From contig NZ_JAFIDA010000001.1 of the NCBI RefSeq assembly GCF_017834145.1, positions 2,666,001-2,730,000 on the forward strand: a stretch of 64,000 nt of DNA, in the 5' to 3' direction. The stretch comes from Leucobacter exalbidus. Its GTDB lineage: Bacteria > Actinomycetota > Actinomycetes > Actinomycetales > Microbacteriaceae. The translations under genes and the position numbers were made by a program. The stretch's first letter is position 1. Each line of letters starts with the position of its first letter. The notes under the pieces were generated by a model that was given only the letters and a program-made list of their open reading frames with translations, did no database searches and had not been told where the DNA came from. Shown here piece by piece: positions 1-8,600 of this stretch.

Positions 1-553
1 GGGTGCCGCCGAAGTAGTCGGTGCCCCACACCTCAGACAGCAGCTGTTCACGTGTGAACACGCGCTCGGGGTGCGCGACTAAGAAGTAGAGCAGCTCAAA
101 CTCTTTGTAGGTCAGGTCGAGTGGCCGGCCGTGGAGGCGGGCGGTGAAGTTGGCCTCGTCGATGACTACACCGGCGGCGTGCACCTCAGTTTGGGCGCCC
201 TGCTCGGCCACGTTGACCGCGGGGCGCAAAAGCCGCAGACGCAGTTCAATCTCTGCGGGCCCGGCGCCGGGAAGCAACACGTCGCTGACACCCCAGTCGG
301 GCTGCACCACGCCGAGCGCAGACTCGGGGAGCACCGCGATGCGCGGGGCGCAACTGGTGGAGGCGAGCTCTTTACACACCTCGCGCGCAAGCCGCACATT
401 GTGCGAACCGTCGACAATGATGCAGTCATACTGCGAGCGCATGGCGGGCGGTAACCGCAGCCCCAGCGGGGAAACCCGCAGGTCGTGGACCAGCAGCTCA
501 AGCGAGGGCAGGGCATCTGCCGGGGCGCGGTCAGTGAGGCAGAGTAGCTGCAT
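1..553 (-). CDS. glnR: GlnR-type OmpR-family response regulator (C-terminus cut by window edge)
   Basis: This is an orphan OmpR-type regulator whose best-known relatives control nitrogen assimilation genes in actinobacteria. 184 residues are visible, from MQLLCLTDRAP at 553; the rest lies outside the window. The receiver half is degenerate and lacks the usual acidic pocket and phospho-Asp pattern, as in GlnR. The winged helix is clear: ARLHGRPLDLTYKEFELL, then HPERVFTREQLLSEVWG and DYFGGT, which closely follow mycobacterial GlnR as I remember it. The start is supported by AAGGGA eight bases upstream, and a TAATAT box on the minus strand (600-595) suggests a short leader. The symbol rests on recalled family similarity, so another orphan OmpR regulator is possible. 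Confidence 0.75.
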   Translation of the reverse strand, partial: MQLLCLTDRAPADALPSLELLVHDLRVSPLGLRLPPAMRSQYDCIIVDGSHNVRLAREVCKELASTSCAPRIAVLPESALGVVQPDWGVSDVLLPGAGPAEIELRLRLLRPAVNVAEQGAQTEVHAAGVVIDEANFTARLHGRPLDLTYKEFELLYFLVAHPERVFTREQLLSEVWGTDYFGGT

Positions 554-649
554 GGGCGCGTCCCTTCGCCGACGGAGGTGGGGTCGTCGACCATATTACT
601 GGTCGCGGCATAGACCCCGTTGCCACCCGGGCTGTGGGACAATGGCCAG

Positions 650-961
650 GTGAACGACACCACCGAGCCAGACGCACCCGAAATGTCGAGTGTGCAGTCC
701 TGGCACGTCCCCCGCCTCATTACTGCGTGGGCCGCTGCGCTGGTGATGGGAGTGCTGGTGACAGTGCTCGTGCAAGAAAGTGATCGTTTTTCTTGGCTCG
801 TGCTCGCCGTCGGTGTGTCGACCCTCGTCACCTTTGCGCTGCAGATCGGCACGGCCGAACGCGTCGGATTCATCACGCGAGTCTCTTTTAGCGTCGCCGG
901 ATCAGTGGTCATCATCGCCGCGATCGACATCGCCGTGCTGATCGCGACGCGTCTTTTCTAG
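650..961 (+). CDS. small integral membrane protein, unknown function
   Basis: A 103-residue protein starting with GTG at 650 (VNDTTEPDAP). After a polar N-terminus of about 25 residues it has roughly three hydrophobic segments (LITAWAAALVMGVLVTVLV, WLVLAVGVSTLVTFAL, VAGSVVIIAAIDIAVLIA). The start is chosen because GACAAT (638-643) lies exactly six bases upstream, the leaderless pattern seen at many genes here. An upstream TTG at 620 would add ten residues but has no better signal. It is divergent from the GlnR-type gene with about 95 bp between them. I do not recognise a named family. Confidence 0.7.
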   Translation: MNDTTEPDAPEMSSVQSWHVPRLITAWAAALVMGVLVTVLVQESDRFSWLVLAVGVSTLVTFALQIGTAERVGFITRVSFSVAGSVVIIAAIDIAVLIATRLF

Positions 962-1069
962 CGGCTGACTAGCAGTAAGGCTGAGCCGTATCTCGCCGCT
1001 GGGATGGGCCGTCGCGACATCTGTGCCGCATGGCACCGCAAAGCGCTCACGAGTTGCTAGACTGACCGC

Positions 1070-1180
1070 ATGCTGCTTGCACTTGAACTCTTCTTTCTTG
1101 GACTCCTGGGTCTCGCATCGCTCGCGATTGCTTGGGTCTCTGGCACCGTTATCTACAAGCTCTTCAAAGGTCAGCACTAG
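1070..1180 (+). CDS. 36-residue single-pass membrane microprotein
   Basis: ATG at 1070 opens a 36-residue reading frame ending at TAG 1178-1180. It reads MLLALELFFLGLLGLASLA, a hydrophobic helix, then a short basic tail ending YKLFKGQH. A clean TAGACT box (1058-1063) sits six bases before the ATG, so it looks leaderless and independently transcribed. The YgfZ-type gene follows 32 bp later, partly overlapping in other frames. The composition and helix-then-basic-tail layout resemble small conserved actinobacterial membrane proteins. Function unknown. Confidence 0.6.
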   Translation: MLLALELFFLGLLGLASLAIAWVSGTVIYKLFKGQH

Positions 1181-1212
1181 AAGCGCTTTCCATTAACGAA
1201 CAGTCTGCGGCG

Positions 1213-2343
1213 ATGAGCGTATTTCTCGATCTCCCCGCAGCGATCGCTGACGAGGCCACCGGTGTGGCCGCCCACTACGGGGAGCCGCTGCGTGAGCAGC
1301 GTGCCCTTGAAGGCGGCACCGCTGTCGTTGACCTGTCCCACCGCGGCATCGTGGTGGTGTCGGGTGATGACCGGTTGTCATGGCTGAACTCGATGACGAG
1401 TCAGCAGCTCACAGGGCTGCGACCCGGCGAAAGCACTGAGACCCTGCTGCTCGACCCCAATGGGCGTATCGAGTATGCGATCAGGGTCGTTGACGACGGC
1501 ACCCAAAGCTGGTTGCTCGTTGACGAGGGGCTGGCCGAGCGGCTGACGGCGTTCTTGACGCGCATGCGTTTCGCACTGCGCGTCGTCGTCGCTAATCGCA
1601 GCGAAGACTTTGCGGTGGTAGGCGCGTTCGGCAACGGCGCTGCCCTGCGGTTGCTGCGCGAGCTAAACCCTGAAGTTGAATGGGTTGACCCGTGGCAGGG
1701 CGTGCAGCGCGGCGGTGTGCAGTATGCGCGCGGCGAGCATGCTGGTGCCCACTGGGAATTCACGCAGTGCGTGTTCGCGCGCGACCGCCTGGCCGCCGTT
1801 ACCGCGGGGCTCGGCCCCGACGTGCGCGCCGCGGGATTGATGGCGCTTGCCGCGCTTGAGGTGCGCGCCTGGCGCCCTACCCAGCACGGTGACCTCGACG
1901 AGCGCTCCATCGCACACGAGTTTGACTGGATGCGCACCGCCGTGCACCTCACGAAGGGGTGCTACCGCGGGCAAGAGACCGTCGCCAAGGTGCACAACCT
2001 CGGGCGGCCGCCTCGCCGGCTGACGCTGCTGCACCTCGATGGTTTTCGGGGCGAGCTGCCGGTGCCCGGCGCGCTCGTGTATCTCGCAGACACAGCTAAG
2101 GACCCTGAAGCGCGCCCCGTGGGCCGCATCACCCGCGCCACGCTGCACTACGAGTGGGGCGGCATTGCGCTGGCCCTGCTAAAGCGATCGGTGCCCGAGG
2201 ATGCAGAGCTCGAGGTGCGCAGCGGCGACGCCGGCGCAGACCCCAAATCAAGCGAGGGCGATGTGATCGCCGCGTCACAAGAAGTCATTGTGCCCGCCGA
2301 TGCCGGTGCCTCGCGCGACATTCCGCGGCTGAAACGGCTCTAA
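1213..2343 (+). CDS. ygfZ: YgfZ/GcvT-type folate-binding Fe-S maintenance protein
   Basis: This 376-residue protein belongs to the aminomethyltransferase-fold YgfZ family, which uses tetrahydrofolate in the upkeep or repair of certain iron-sulfur proteins. The family signature KGCYRGQETVAKV is near residues 255-267 and carries the conserved Cys. N-terminal LSHRGIVVVSGDDRLSWLNS is typical of the GcvT fold. The start is set at ATG 1213 (MSVFLDLP); the open frame reaches further back to 1132 but through sequence that is the preceding small gene in another frame. The C-terminal 30 residues are hydrophilic and poorly conserved in type. Confidence 0.85.
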   Translation: MSVFLDLPAAIADEATGVAAHYGEPLREQRALEGGTAVVDLSHRGIVVVSGDDRLSWLNSMTSQQLTGLRPGESTETLLLDPNGRIEYAIRVVDDGTQSWLLVDEGLAERLTAFLTRMRFALRVVVANRSEDFAVVGAFGNGAALRLLRELNPEVEWVDPWQGVQRGGVQYARGEHAGAHWEFTQCVFARDRLAAVTAGLGPDVRAAGLMALAALEVRAWRPTQHGDLDERSIAHEFDWMRTAVHLTKGCYRGQETVAKVHNLGRPPRRLTLLHLDGFRGELPVPGALVYLADTAKDPEARPVGRITRATLHYEWGGIALALLKRSVPEDAELEVRSGDAGADPKSSEGDVIAASQEVIVPADAGASRDIPRLKRL

Positions 2344-2391
2344 ACAGCGGTGCTTTGTGCGCCGAGGCGCCCAACAAACTAAGCTGGAGAT

Positions 2392-3132
2392 ATGACGAAC
2401 AAGCTGATTTTGCTGCGCCACGGCCAGAGCGAATGGAACGAAAAGAACCTGTTCACGGGATGGGTTGACGTACGCCTCACCGATCAGGGACGCGGTGAAG
2501 CGGCGCGCGCCGGCGAACTGCTCGCTGAGTCGGGGGTGCTCCCTGATGTGCTGTACACTTCGGTGCTGAGCCGTGCGATTCAGACCGCCAACCTGGCACT
2601 CGAAGCCGCCGACCGCATGTGGATTCCCGTTGTGCGCTCATGGCGCTTGAACGAGCGCCACTACGGTGCACTGCAGGGCCTTGATAAGGCCGAGACACTG
2701 CAGAAGTACGGTGAGACGCAGTTCATGGAGTGGCGTCGTTCGTACGACACCCCGCCGCCCGTGCTCGAAGACTCCAACGAGTGGTCGCAGGCCAACGATG
2801 CGCGCTACGAGGGCATCGACGGAGAGCGCCCTCAGACCGAGTGCCTCGAAGACGTTGTTACTCGCCTGATCCCGTACTGGGAGAACGTGATTCTGCCCGA
2901 CCTGCGCGCGGGCAAGACCGTACTCGTGACGGCACACGGCAACTCGCTGCGCGCCCTTGTGAAGCACCTCGAAGGCATCTCTGACGAAGACATCGCCGGG
3001 CTGAACATCCCCACCGGTATGCCCCTCGTTTACGAGATCGGCGAAGACGGCACCCCCAGTGGCGCCGGCACTTACCTTGATCCTGAGGCTGCTGCCGCTG
3101 GCGCTGCCGCAGTGGCTGCGCAGGGTAAGTAA
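2392..3132 (+). CDS. gpmA: 2,3-bisphosphoglycerate-dependent phosphoglycerate mutase
   Basis: This 246-residue cytosolic enzyme interconverts 3- and 2-phosphoglycerate in glycolysis and gluconeogenesis. The catalytic motif [18 protein letters not shown] (residues 5-22) supplies the phosphohistidine, RHYGALQG the substrate loop, and [17 protein letters not shown] the second His. Length matches the dPGM family apart from a short Ala-rich C-terminal tail. TAAGCT (2380-2385) lies six bases before the ATG, so the message is probably leaderless. A strong hairpin terminator follows at 3164. Confidence 0.95.
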   Translation: MTNKLILLRHGQSEWNEKNLFTGWVDVRLTDQGRGEAARAGELLAESGVLPDVLYTSVLSRAIQTANLALEAADRMWIPVVRSWRLNERHYGALQGLDKAETLQKYGETQFMEWRRSYDTPPPVLEDSNEWSQANDARYEGIDGERPQTECLEDVVTRLIPYWENVILPDLRAGKTVLVTAHGNSLRALVKHLEGISDEDIAGLNIPTGMPLVYEIGEDGTPSGAGTYLDPEAAAAGAAAVAAQGK

Positions 3133-3163
3133 CCAGCGCGCCTCACGGCGACGCGCAGATTCA

Positions 3164-3197
3164 AAGAAAGGGCCCCTCGGAAGAGGGGCCCTTTCTT
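3164..3197. terminator. bidirectional terminator after gpmA
   Basis: A perfect 15-bp inverted repeat (3164-3178 with 3183-3197) and a 4-base GGAA loop, A-rich at the 5' foot and T-rich at the 3' foot, so it can end transcripts from gpmA and from the facing DUF3073 gene. Confidence 0.9.
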
Positions 3198-3271
3198 ACG
3201 CGCTCAGATAGCTGGAGAGCTGAGACGTCTCGCACGCTCAGGTATCTGATGTACTGCGAAGCGAGGAGGAG

Positions 3272-3457
3272 TTATTCCTCTTCCTCTTCTTCGGCGCCGT
3301 ACTTGTTCGCGTACTCCGCCCAAGGGTCTTCATTGTTTTGAGCTTCGGCTTTCGCCGCGAGTTCACGTTCAAGCGCATTGTAGTTCGTATCGGGACTGAA
3401 ATACTTCAGCTCCCTGGCGACCTTTGTGTGCTTTGCTTTCTGACGGCCGCGCCCCAT
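3272..3457 (-). CDS. DUF3073 family protein
   Basis: A 61-residue conserved actinobacterial protein of unknown function. The N-terminus MGRGRQKAKHTKVARELKYF and the middle YNALERELA are diagnostic of DUF3073; the C-terminus is an acidic run of glutamates. The start at 3457 is chosen because the conserved N-terminus begins there and AAGGGGG lies about eight bases upstream; the open frame extends further but without conserved sequence. It converges on gpmA, sharing the hairpin at 3164-3197. Confidence 0.88.
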   Translation of the reverse strand: MGRGRQKAKHTKVARELKYFSPDTNYNALERELAAKAEAQNNEDPWAEYANKYGAEEEEEE

Positions 3458-3591
3458 GCGTGACCCCCTTACACATTCGGGCCCCGCGAAATTACCACGA
3501 GGCAGGTACCAATTGAAATAGACGTATGGTGGCGATTCTAGCATGACCGGTCACGCATGCAGTGCGCTGGGGCGCCGGATAGGATGAGGGA

Positions 3592-4227
3592 ATGAAGATT
3601 TCGCGTGCTCGACGCAACAGAATTATTCTGTTTGCCTTACTCGCGGTTGCGGTGGTCGTGCTCATCGCTGTGGTGGCCATACTTGCGCCTATTTTGACGC
3701 ATAAAAGTGCGGGCGGATCTGGGCAAGCTCTCCCCATTGACTATGTTTCAGAGGTCTCTGCGACGGGGGCTGACGGTCGCACGCGCAGCCTCGAGGTCAC
3801 CGAAACTTCGGGCGAATCTTTTGATCCCGCCAGTGTGCGGCCGGGCGAGTCGCTCACTGTTACTGGCTCGGGTTTTGATGCCGCAATCGGCATATATGTC
3901 GCCATCTGTGCGATCCCGAGTGACCCCTCGGTGAAGCCTGGCCCCTGCCTCGGCGGAATTCCTGAGGGCGCAACCGAAGAGTCGGCCGACACCTCGAAGT
4001 TCTCGAGCGTGTGGATCTCAGACGATTGGGCCTGGCGTGCGTTTGCGACACAGGGCTACAACGACCCCAAAACGGGCAGCTTCACGACCAGTCTGCTGGT
4101 GCCCGCCGCCCAAACCGAGGGCCTTGACTGCACAGTCACGCGCTGCGCCATCACCACCCGCGCCGATCACACCGCGGTCAATGACCGCGTGCAAGACCTG
4201 CTGATTCCCATTAGCTTCGCGAAGTAA
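3592..4227 (+). CDS. secreted or membrane-anchored Ig-fold protein (neocarzinostatin-like)
   Basis: A 211-residue protein with a basic N-terminus and one hydrophobic helix (about residues 11-36), then an extracytoplasmic domain. The domain has the pattern VRPGESLTVTGSGFD, then IYVAICAIP, then CTVTRCAITTRADH and NDRVQDLLIPISF, resembling the C-terminal neocarzinostatin-like beta-sandwich of HtaA-type and other secreted actinobacterial proteins. Four cysteines could form two disulfides. There is no lipobox, so it is an uncleaved anchor or classical signal. TAGGAT (3580-3585) is six bases before ATG. Role unknown; the fold call is by recall. Confidence 0.65.
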   Translation: MKISRARRNRIILFALLAVAVVVLIAVVAILAPILTHKSAGGSGQALPIDYVSEVSATGADGRTRSLEVTETSGESFDPASVRPGESLTVTGSGFDAAIGIYVAICAIPSDPSVKPGPCLGGIPEGATEESADTSKFSSVWISDDWAWRAFATQGYNDPKTGSFTTSLLVPAAQTEGLDCTVTRCAITTRADHTAVNDRVQDLLIPISFAK

Positions 4228-4295
4228 GCAATAGCGGGCCAAACGCAGGTGCGTCAGCTCAAGGCCCGTCAGCACACGGCGCGTCAGGTCAACCG

Positions 4296-5603
4296 CTAGC
4301 CGATAGCGAGCGGGGCGAGCACGAGCGTCGCCACCGTGAAGATCGCGAGACCCGCAAGGGCGCCCACCACGGTGCCGTTGATGCGAATGAACTGCAGGTC
4401 ACGGCCGACCTGTAGTTCGATCTTCTCAGCGGCCTCCTGCGCATCCCAGCGCTGCACCGTCTCAGTCACAATGTGCCCGAGGTCGTGACGGTACTCACGC
4501 ACGAGGTGCTCGACGACCCCCATCACCCAAACATCGATCTTGTACTGCAGGGTGGCGTCGGCGAGCAGCTTGCGCCCAAAGTCCTCTGCCGCGGCGGTCA
4601 TGCGTGACCGCAGTTCGCTCTCGGGGTCGCCCAGCATGTCGACGACGGCCGCACGCGTTGCTTCCCACGTGCTTTCGGCCAGCGCGCGAATGCGGGGGCT
4701 GTCAAAGACCTCGTGCTTAAACGTCTCGAGCTGCGCACGCAAGTGTTCCTGCTGCTGCAAATCTCGCGCCAGGTCTTGCAAGAACTTACGTAGGGCCACG
4801 CGAAACGGATGGCTGCGGTCTTCGCTGACGCGGCGCGCAAACCGTACGGCCTCGGTGTGGAGCCGCTGATCAATGAAGCGATCGAGCACGCTCGGCATCC
4901 ACGCCGGCAGCTGCGAAGACGCGACCTGGTCGAACGCGCCGGGGTGGGCGTCGAGCCAGTCACCGAAGCGATCGGCGGCGATGTCAATGAGCGCTTCCTC
5001 GTGCTCACCCGAGATGAACGATTCAATCGCACGGCCGGCCAGCGGCCCCCACTCGGGGTCGACGATGTGTCGGCGTACGAGCGACTCGACAAACGCGCGC
5101 ACGTCATCGTCATCGAGCACATCGAGGGCGCCCAGCGCCGCGGCCGCCGCGAGGTCGCTGGTGCGGCGTGCGCCAGCGGGGCCCGTGAGCCAGGCGCCAG
5201 CGGCCCGCGCGCCACTAATGTTGGCCAGTTTGTCGTGCACCACATCTTCGGCCAGAAAGTTATCTTCGATGAACGACCCCAGGCCCTCACCGATCTCATC
5301 TTTCTTGCGCGAGATGAGATTGGTGTGCGGAATCTTGATGCCCATGGGGTGGCGAAACAGCGCGGTGACCGCAAACCAGTCTGCGAGTGCACCGACCATG
5401 CCGCCCTCGCTGGCTGCCCGCACGTACCCCCAGGCCGGGTGCACCCCCTGCAGCAGAAACGAAATAACAAACAGCACGGCCATAAACCCGAGCAGCGCAA
5501 GCGCGATGATCTGCATGCGGCGCAGACCTCCGAGCCGCTCAAAATCTTCGGGCGTGCGGGCTCCAAGCGTGCGGCGGGGGCGGGTCGGCGACATACCAGT
5601 CAT
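4296..5603 (-). CDS. DUF445 family membrane protein
   Basis: A 435-residue inner-membrane protein of the DUF445 (YjiN/COG2733) family, function unknown. It has an N-terminal hydrophobic helix (IIALALLGFMAVLFVISFLL), the conserved EGGMVGALADWFAVTALF and HPMGIKIPHTNLI motifs just after it, a long amphipathic helical middle, and a C-terminal hairpin NGTVVGALAGLAIFTVATL. The start at 5603 (MTGMSPTRP) is supported by GGGAG just upstream. It is divergent from the RND gene with only about 45 bp between start codons, so the two promoters must overlap. Confidence 0.85.
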   Translation of the reverse strand: MTGMSPTRPRRTLGARTPEDFERLGGLRRMQIIALALLGFMAVLFVISFLLQGVHPAWGYVRAASEGGMVGALADWFAVTALFRHPMGIKIPHTNLISRKKDEIGEGLGSFIEDNFLAEDVVHDKLANISGARAAGAWLTGPAGARRTSDLAAAAALGALDVLDDDDVRAFVESLVRRHIVDPEWGPLAGRAIESFISGEHEEALIDIAADRFGDWLDAHPGAFDQVASSQLPAWMPSVLDRFIDQRLHTEAVRFARRVSEDRSHPFRVALRKFLQDLARDLQQQEHLRAQLETFKHEVFDSPRIRALAESTWEATRAAVVDMLGDPESELRSRMTAAAEDFGRKLLADATLQYKIDVWVMGVVEHLVREYRHDLGHIVTETVQRWDAQEAAEKIELQVGRDLQFIRINGTVVGALAGLAIFTVATLVLAPLAIG

Positions 5604-5648
5604 TATGCTCCCGGGCGCTGTGCGGTCGCGCATGGAATAATCAAAGAC

Positions 5649-8600
5649 ATGCATCTGCTCACGGCGTTCAGCCTGAAGAATCGCGCACTCATCGCGCTTG
5701 TGACCATTGTGGCCGCGGTGTTCGGCGTGATCGGGGTAGGTTCACTGAAACAGGAGCTGATGCCCTCAGTCCAGTTTCCGGCCATCGCGGTCGTAGCGAC
5801 CTATCCGGGCGCGGCCCCCGAGGTCGTGAATGCCGACGTTTCGGGGCCCATCGAAACGGCGTTGCGCGGGGTGCCGCAGCTCGAAGGCACGAGCGCTACC
5901 TCAAGCACCGGATCATCGATGGTGTTGGCCCAGTTCACGTACGGTGTCGACCTTGCGGTCACCGAGCAAAAGGTTGAACGGGCCATTAGCCGCATCTCAG
6001 CGATGTTGCCGGCCGAGGCTGACACCCAGGTGATCTCGGGCAGCATCGACGACTTCCCCGTGATTCAGGTGGCGGTCACACCGGCTGAGGGGCAAAGCGC
6101 TGAGGACGCCGCGGCGCTCGTCACGCGACTGGTAACCCCCAAGCTCAGCGACATTGACGGTGTGCGCGATGCCCAGCTGTCGGGTGACCGCGCTGAACGG
6201 GTCGTGATTCGGCCCGATCTGGGGGCGCTCGCAGCTGCCGGGCTGACGACGCAGACGCTCACTGACACGCTGCAGCAAAGTGGTGTGCTGATCGCCGGCG
6301 GCACCGTCAGCGAAGATAACCGCACGCTCGCGGTGCAGGCGGGGTCGACTGTGACCTCGGCCGAAGACATTGCGGCGTTGCCGATCGCGGGCACCCCGCT
6401 GCCGCCCGCGCCCGCAGAGCTTGAGGTCGGGGGAGCGCTCACTCCGGGCCAACTGCCCGCGCCCGATATGCCCGCCGAGCCCGCGCCGCCGATCACAATC
6501 GGCAGCGTTGCCGCGGTCGCAATTGAGCAGGCCCCCGAGTCGAGCATTTCGCGCGTGGACGGGAAGCCCGCGCTCACGATCGCGGTCACGAAGATGTCGG
6601 CGGCGAACACGGTTGAGGTATCGCACGCGGTGCAGACCGAGCTCGATGCGCTGGCTTCGCAGCTTGACGGCGCCAAGGTGTCGGTCATCTTTGACCAGGC
6701 GCCCTACATTGAAGATTCGGTAGAAACGCTCACCACCGAGGGGCTGCTCGGCCTGCTCTTCGCGGTGCTCGTCATCTTGGTGTTCTTGATGTCGGTGCGC
6801 GCGACGCTGGTCACCGCGATCTCCATTCCGGTCTCGGTGCTGTTCACCTTTATCGGCTTAAACTTTGCCGATTACACCCTCAACATGCTCACGCTGGGCG
6901 CGCTGACAATCTCCATCGGCCGCGTGGTCGATGACTCGATCGTGGTGATTGAGAACATTAAGCGGCACCTGGGCGAAGCTGGCGACGCGGCTGCGGGCCA
7001 GAGCGCGCAGCTGATCGTGCGCGCTGTGCGCGAGGTCTCGGGCGCCATCACCGCCTCAACGGTGACGACGGTCGCGGTGTTCCTGCCGATGGCCTTCGTC
7101 GCCGGTATGGTCGGCGAATTGTTCAGACCCTTCGCGTTCACGGTGACGATCGCCCTCGTGGCATCGCTGCTCGTCTCGCTCACCATCGTGCCCGTGCTGG
7201 CTTTCTGGTTTCTGCGTACGACCCCGGGGCGCGCACCGCGCAAGGGCATCTGGGGGCGCGCAGCGCGATCCGGATCAGCTTCGCAGGCCCACGCCCCAGA
7301 GGCAGCCACCGCGATGCAGCGTGGCTACCGCCCGATCATCGAATGGACGCTTGCGCGGCCCGCGGTCACGCTCATCATTGCCGCGGTGATTTTGGGCGGC
7401 ACGTTTGCCGCGACGCCGCTGATGAAGACCAACTTCATGGGCGCAGACGGCCAAAACTCGGTCAGCCTCGTGCAGACGCTCGAACCGGGCACGAGCCTCG
7501 AAGCACAGCTTGCGCAGGCCGAACGCGTCGAGGAAAGCCTCGACGGCATCGCCGAGGTCGAGTCGGTGCAGGTCACCATCGGCAGCGGTGGCGGCGGTAT
7601 GGGCGCTATGTTTGGCGGCGGCGGTGACGGTGCGGTGAACTACTCGCTCACCACGGCGGCCGACGCCGATCAGGCGAAGCTGCAAGACCAGATTCGTGAC
7701 GAGCTCGCGGCCCTCGACGACGCCGGTGAGTTCGCCATTAGCCAGTCGAGCGGCGGCGCAGGCATGTCGAGCTCGATCGCCGTTGACGTGGCGGCGCCAG
7801 ACCAGGCCACCCTCGCCGACGCCAGCGATGCGGTGCTCGCCGCGCTGCGCGATGAGCCCGGGCTGCAGCAGGTCGAAAGCGATCTGGGGCAGTCACGCCC
7901 CTACCTGAGCGTGACGGTGAACCGTGAGCTTGCGGCCTCGGCCGGGGTCAGCGAAGCCGCGGTCGCAGGCCAGATGGCGCAGCAGATGCAGCCGCAGCAG
8001 ATCGGCCAGATCACGCGCGAGGCAAACGTCACCAGTGTGTACCTCGTGGCGAACGAGATTCCGACCGACCCCGCCGGGGTCGCCGCGCTCGCGATCCAGA
8101 CCGCGACCGGGCCGCAGCGCCTCGACGCGCTTGCCGCGCTCGAAGTGGTCGACGGGCCCGTGTCGATCCACACCGCCGATGGCGCCCGCACGGTTACCGT
8201 GTCGGCGCTGCCCGTGGGCGACGACCTGACCGCTGCAGGCTCGGCGGTCAGCAACGCGCTCGACACGGTCGACCTGCCTGCCGGGGCGACCGCCTCAGTT
8301 GGCGGCGTGATGTCTCAGCAGTCTGAAGCATTCGAACAGCTGGGCATTGCGTTGCTCGCCGCAATTCTGATTGTGTACGTCGTGATGGTGGCGACGTTCC
8401 GCAGCCTGCTGCAGCCGCTCTTGTTGCTCGCCTCGGTGCCGTTCGCGGCGACGGGTGCGTTGCTGTTGCTGATCTTGACGGGCATTCCGCTAGGGGTTCC
8501 GTCGCTGATTGGTGTGCTGATGCTCATCGGTGTCGTCGTCACGAACGCGATCGTGCTCGTCGACCTGGTGAACCAGTACCGTGCGCGCGGTGACGCGCTG

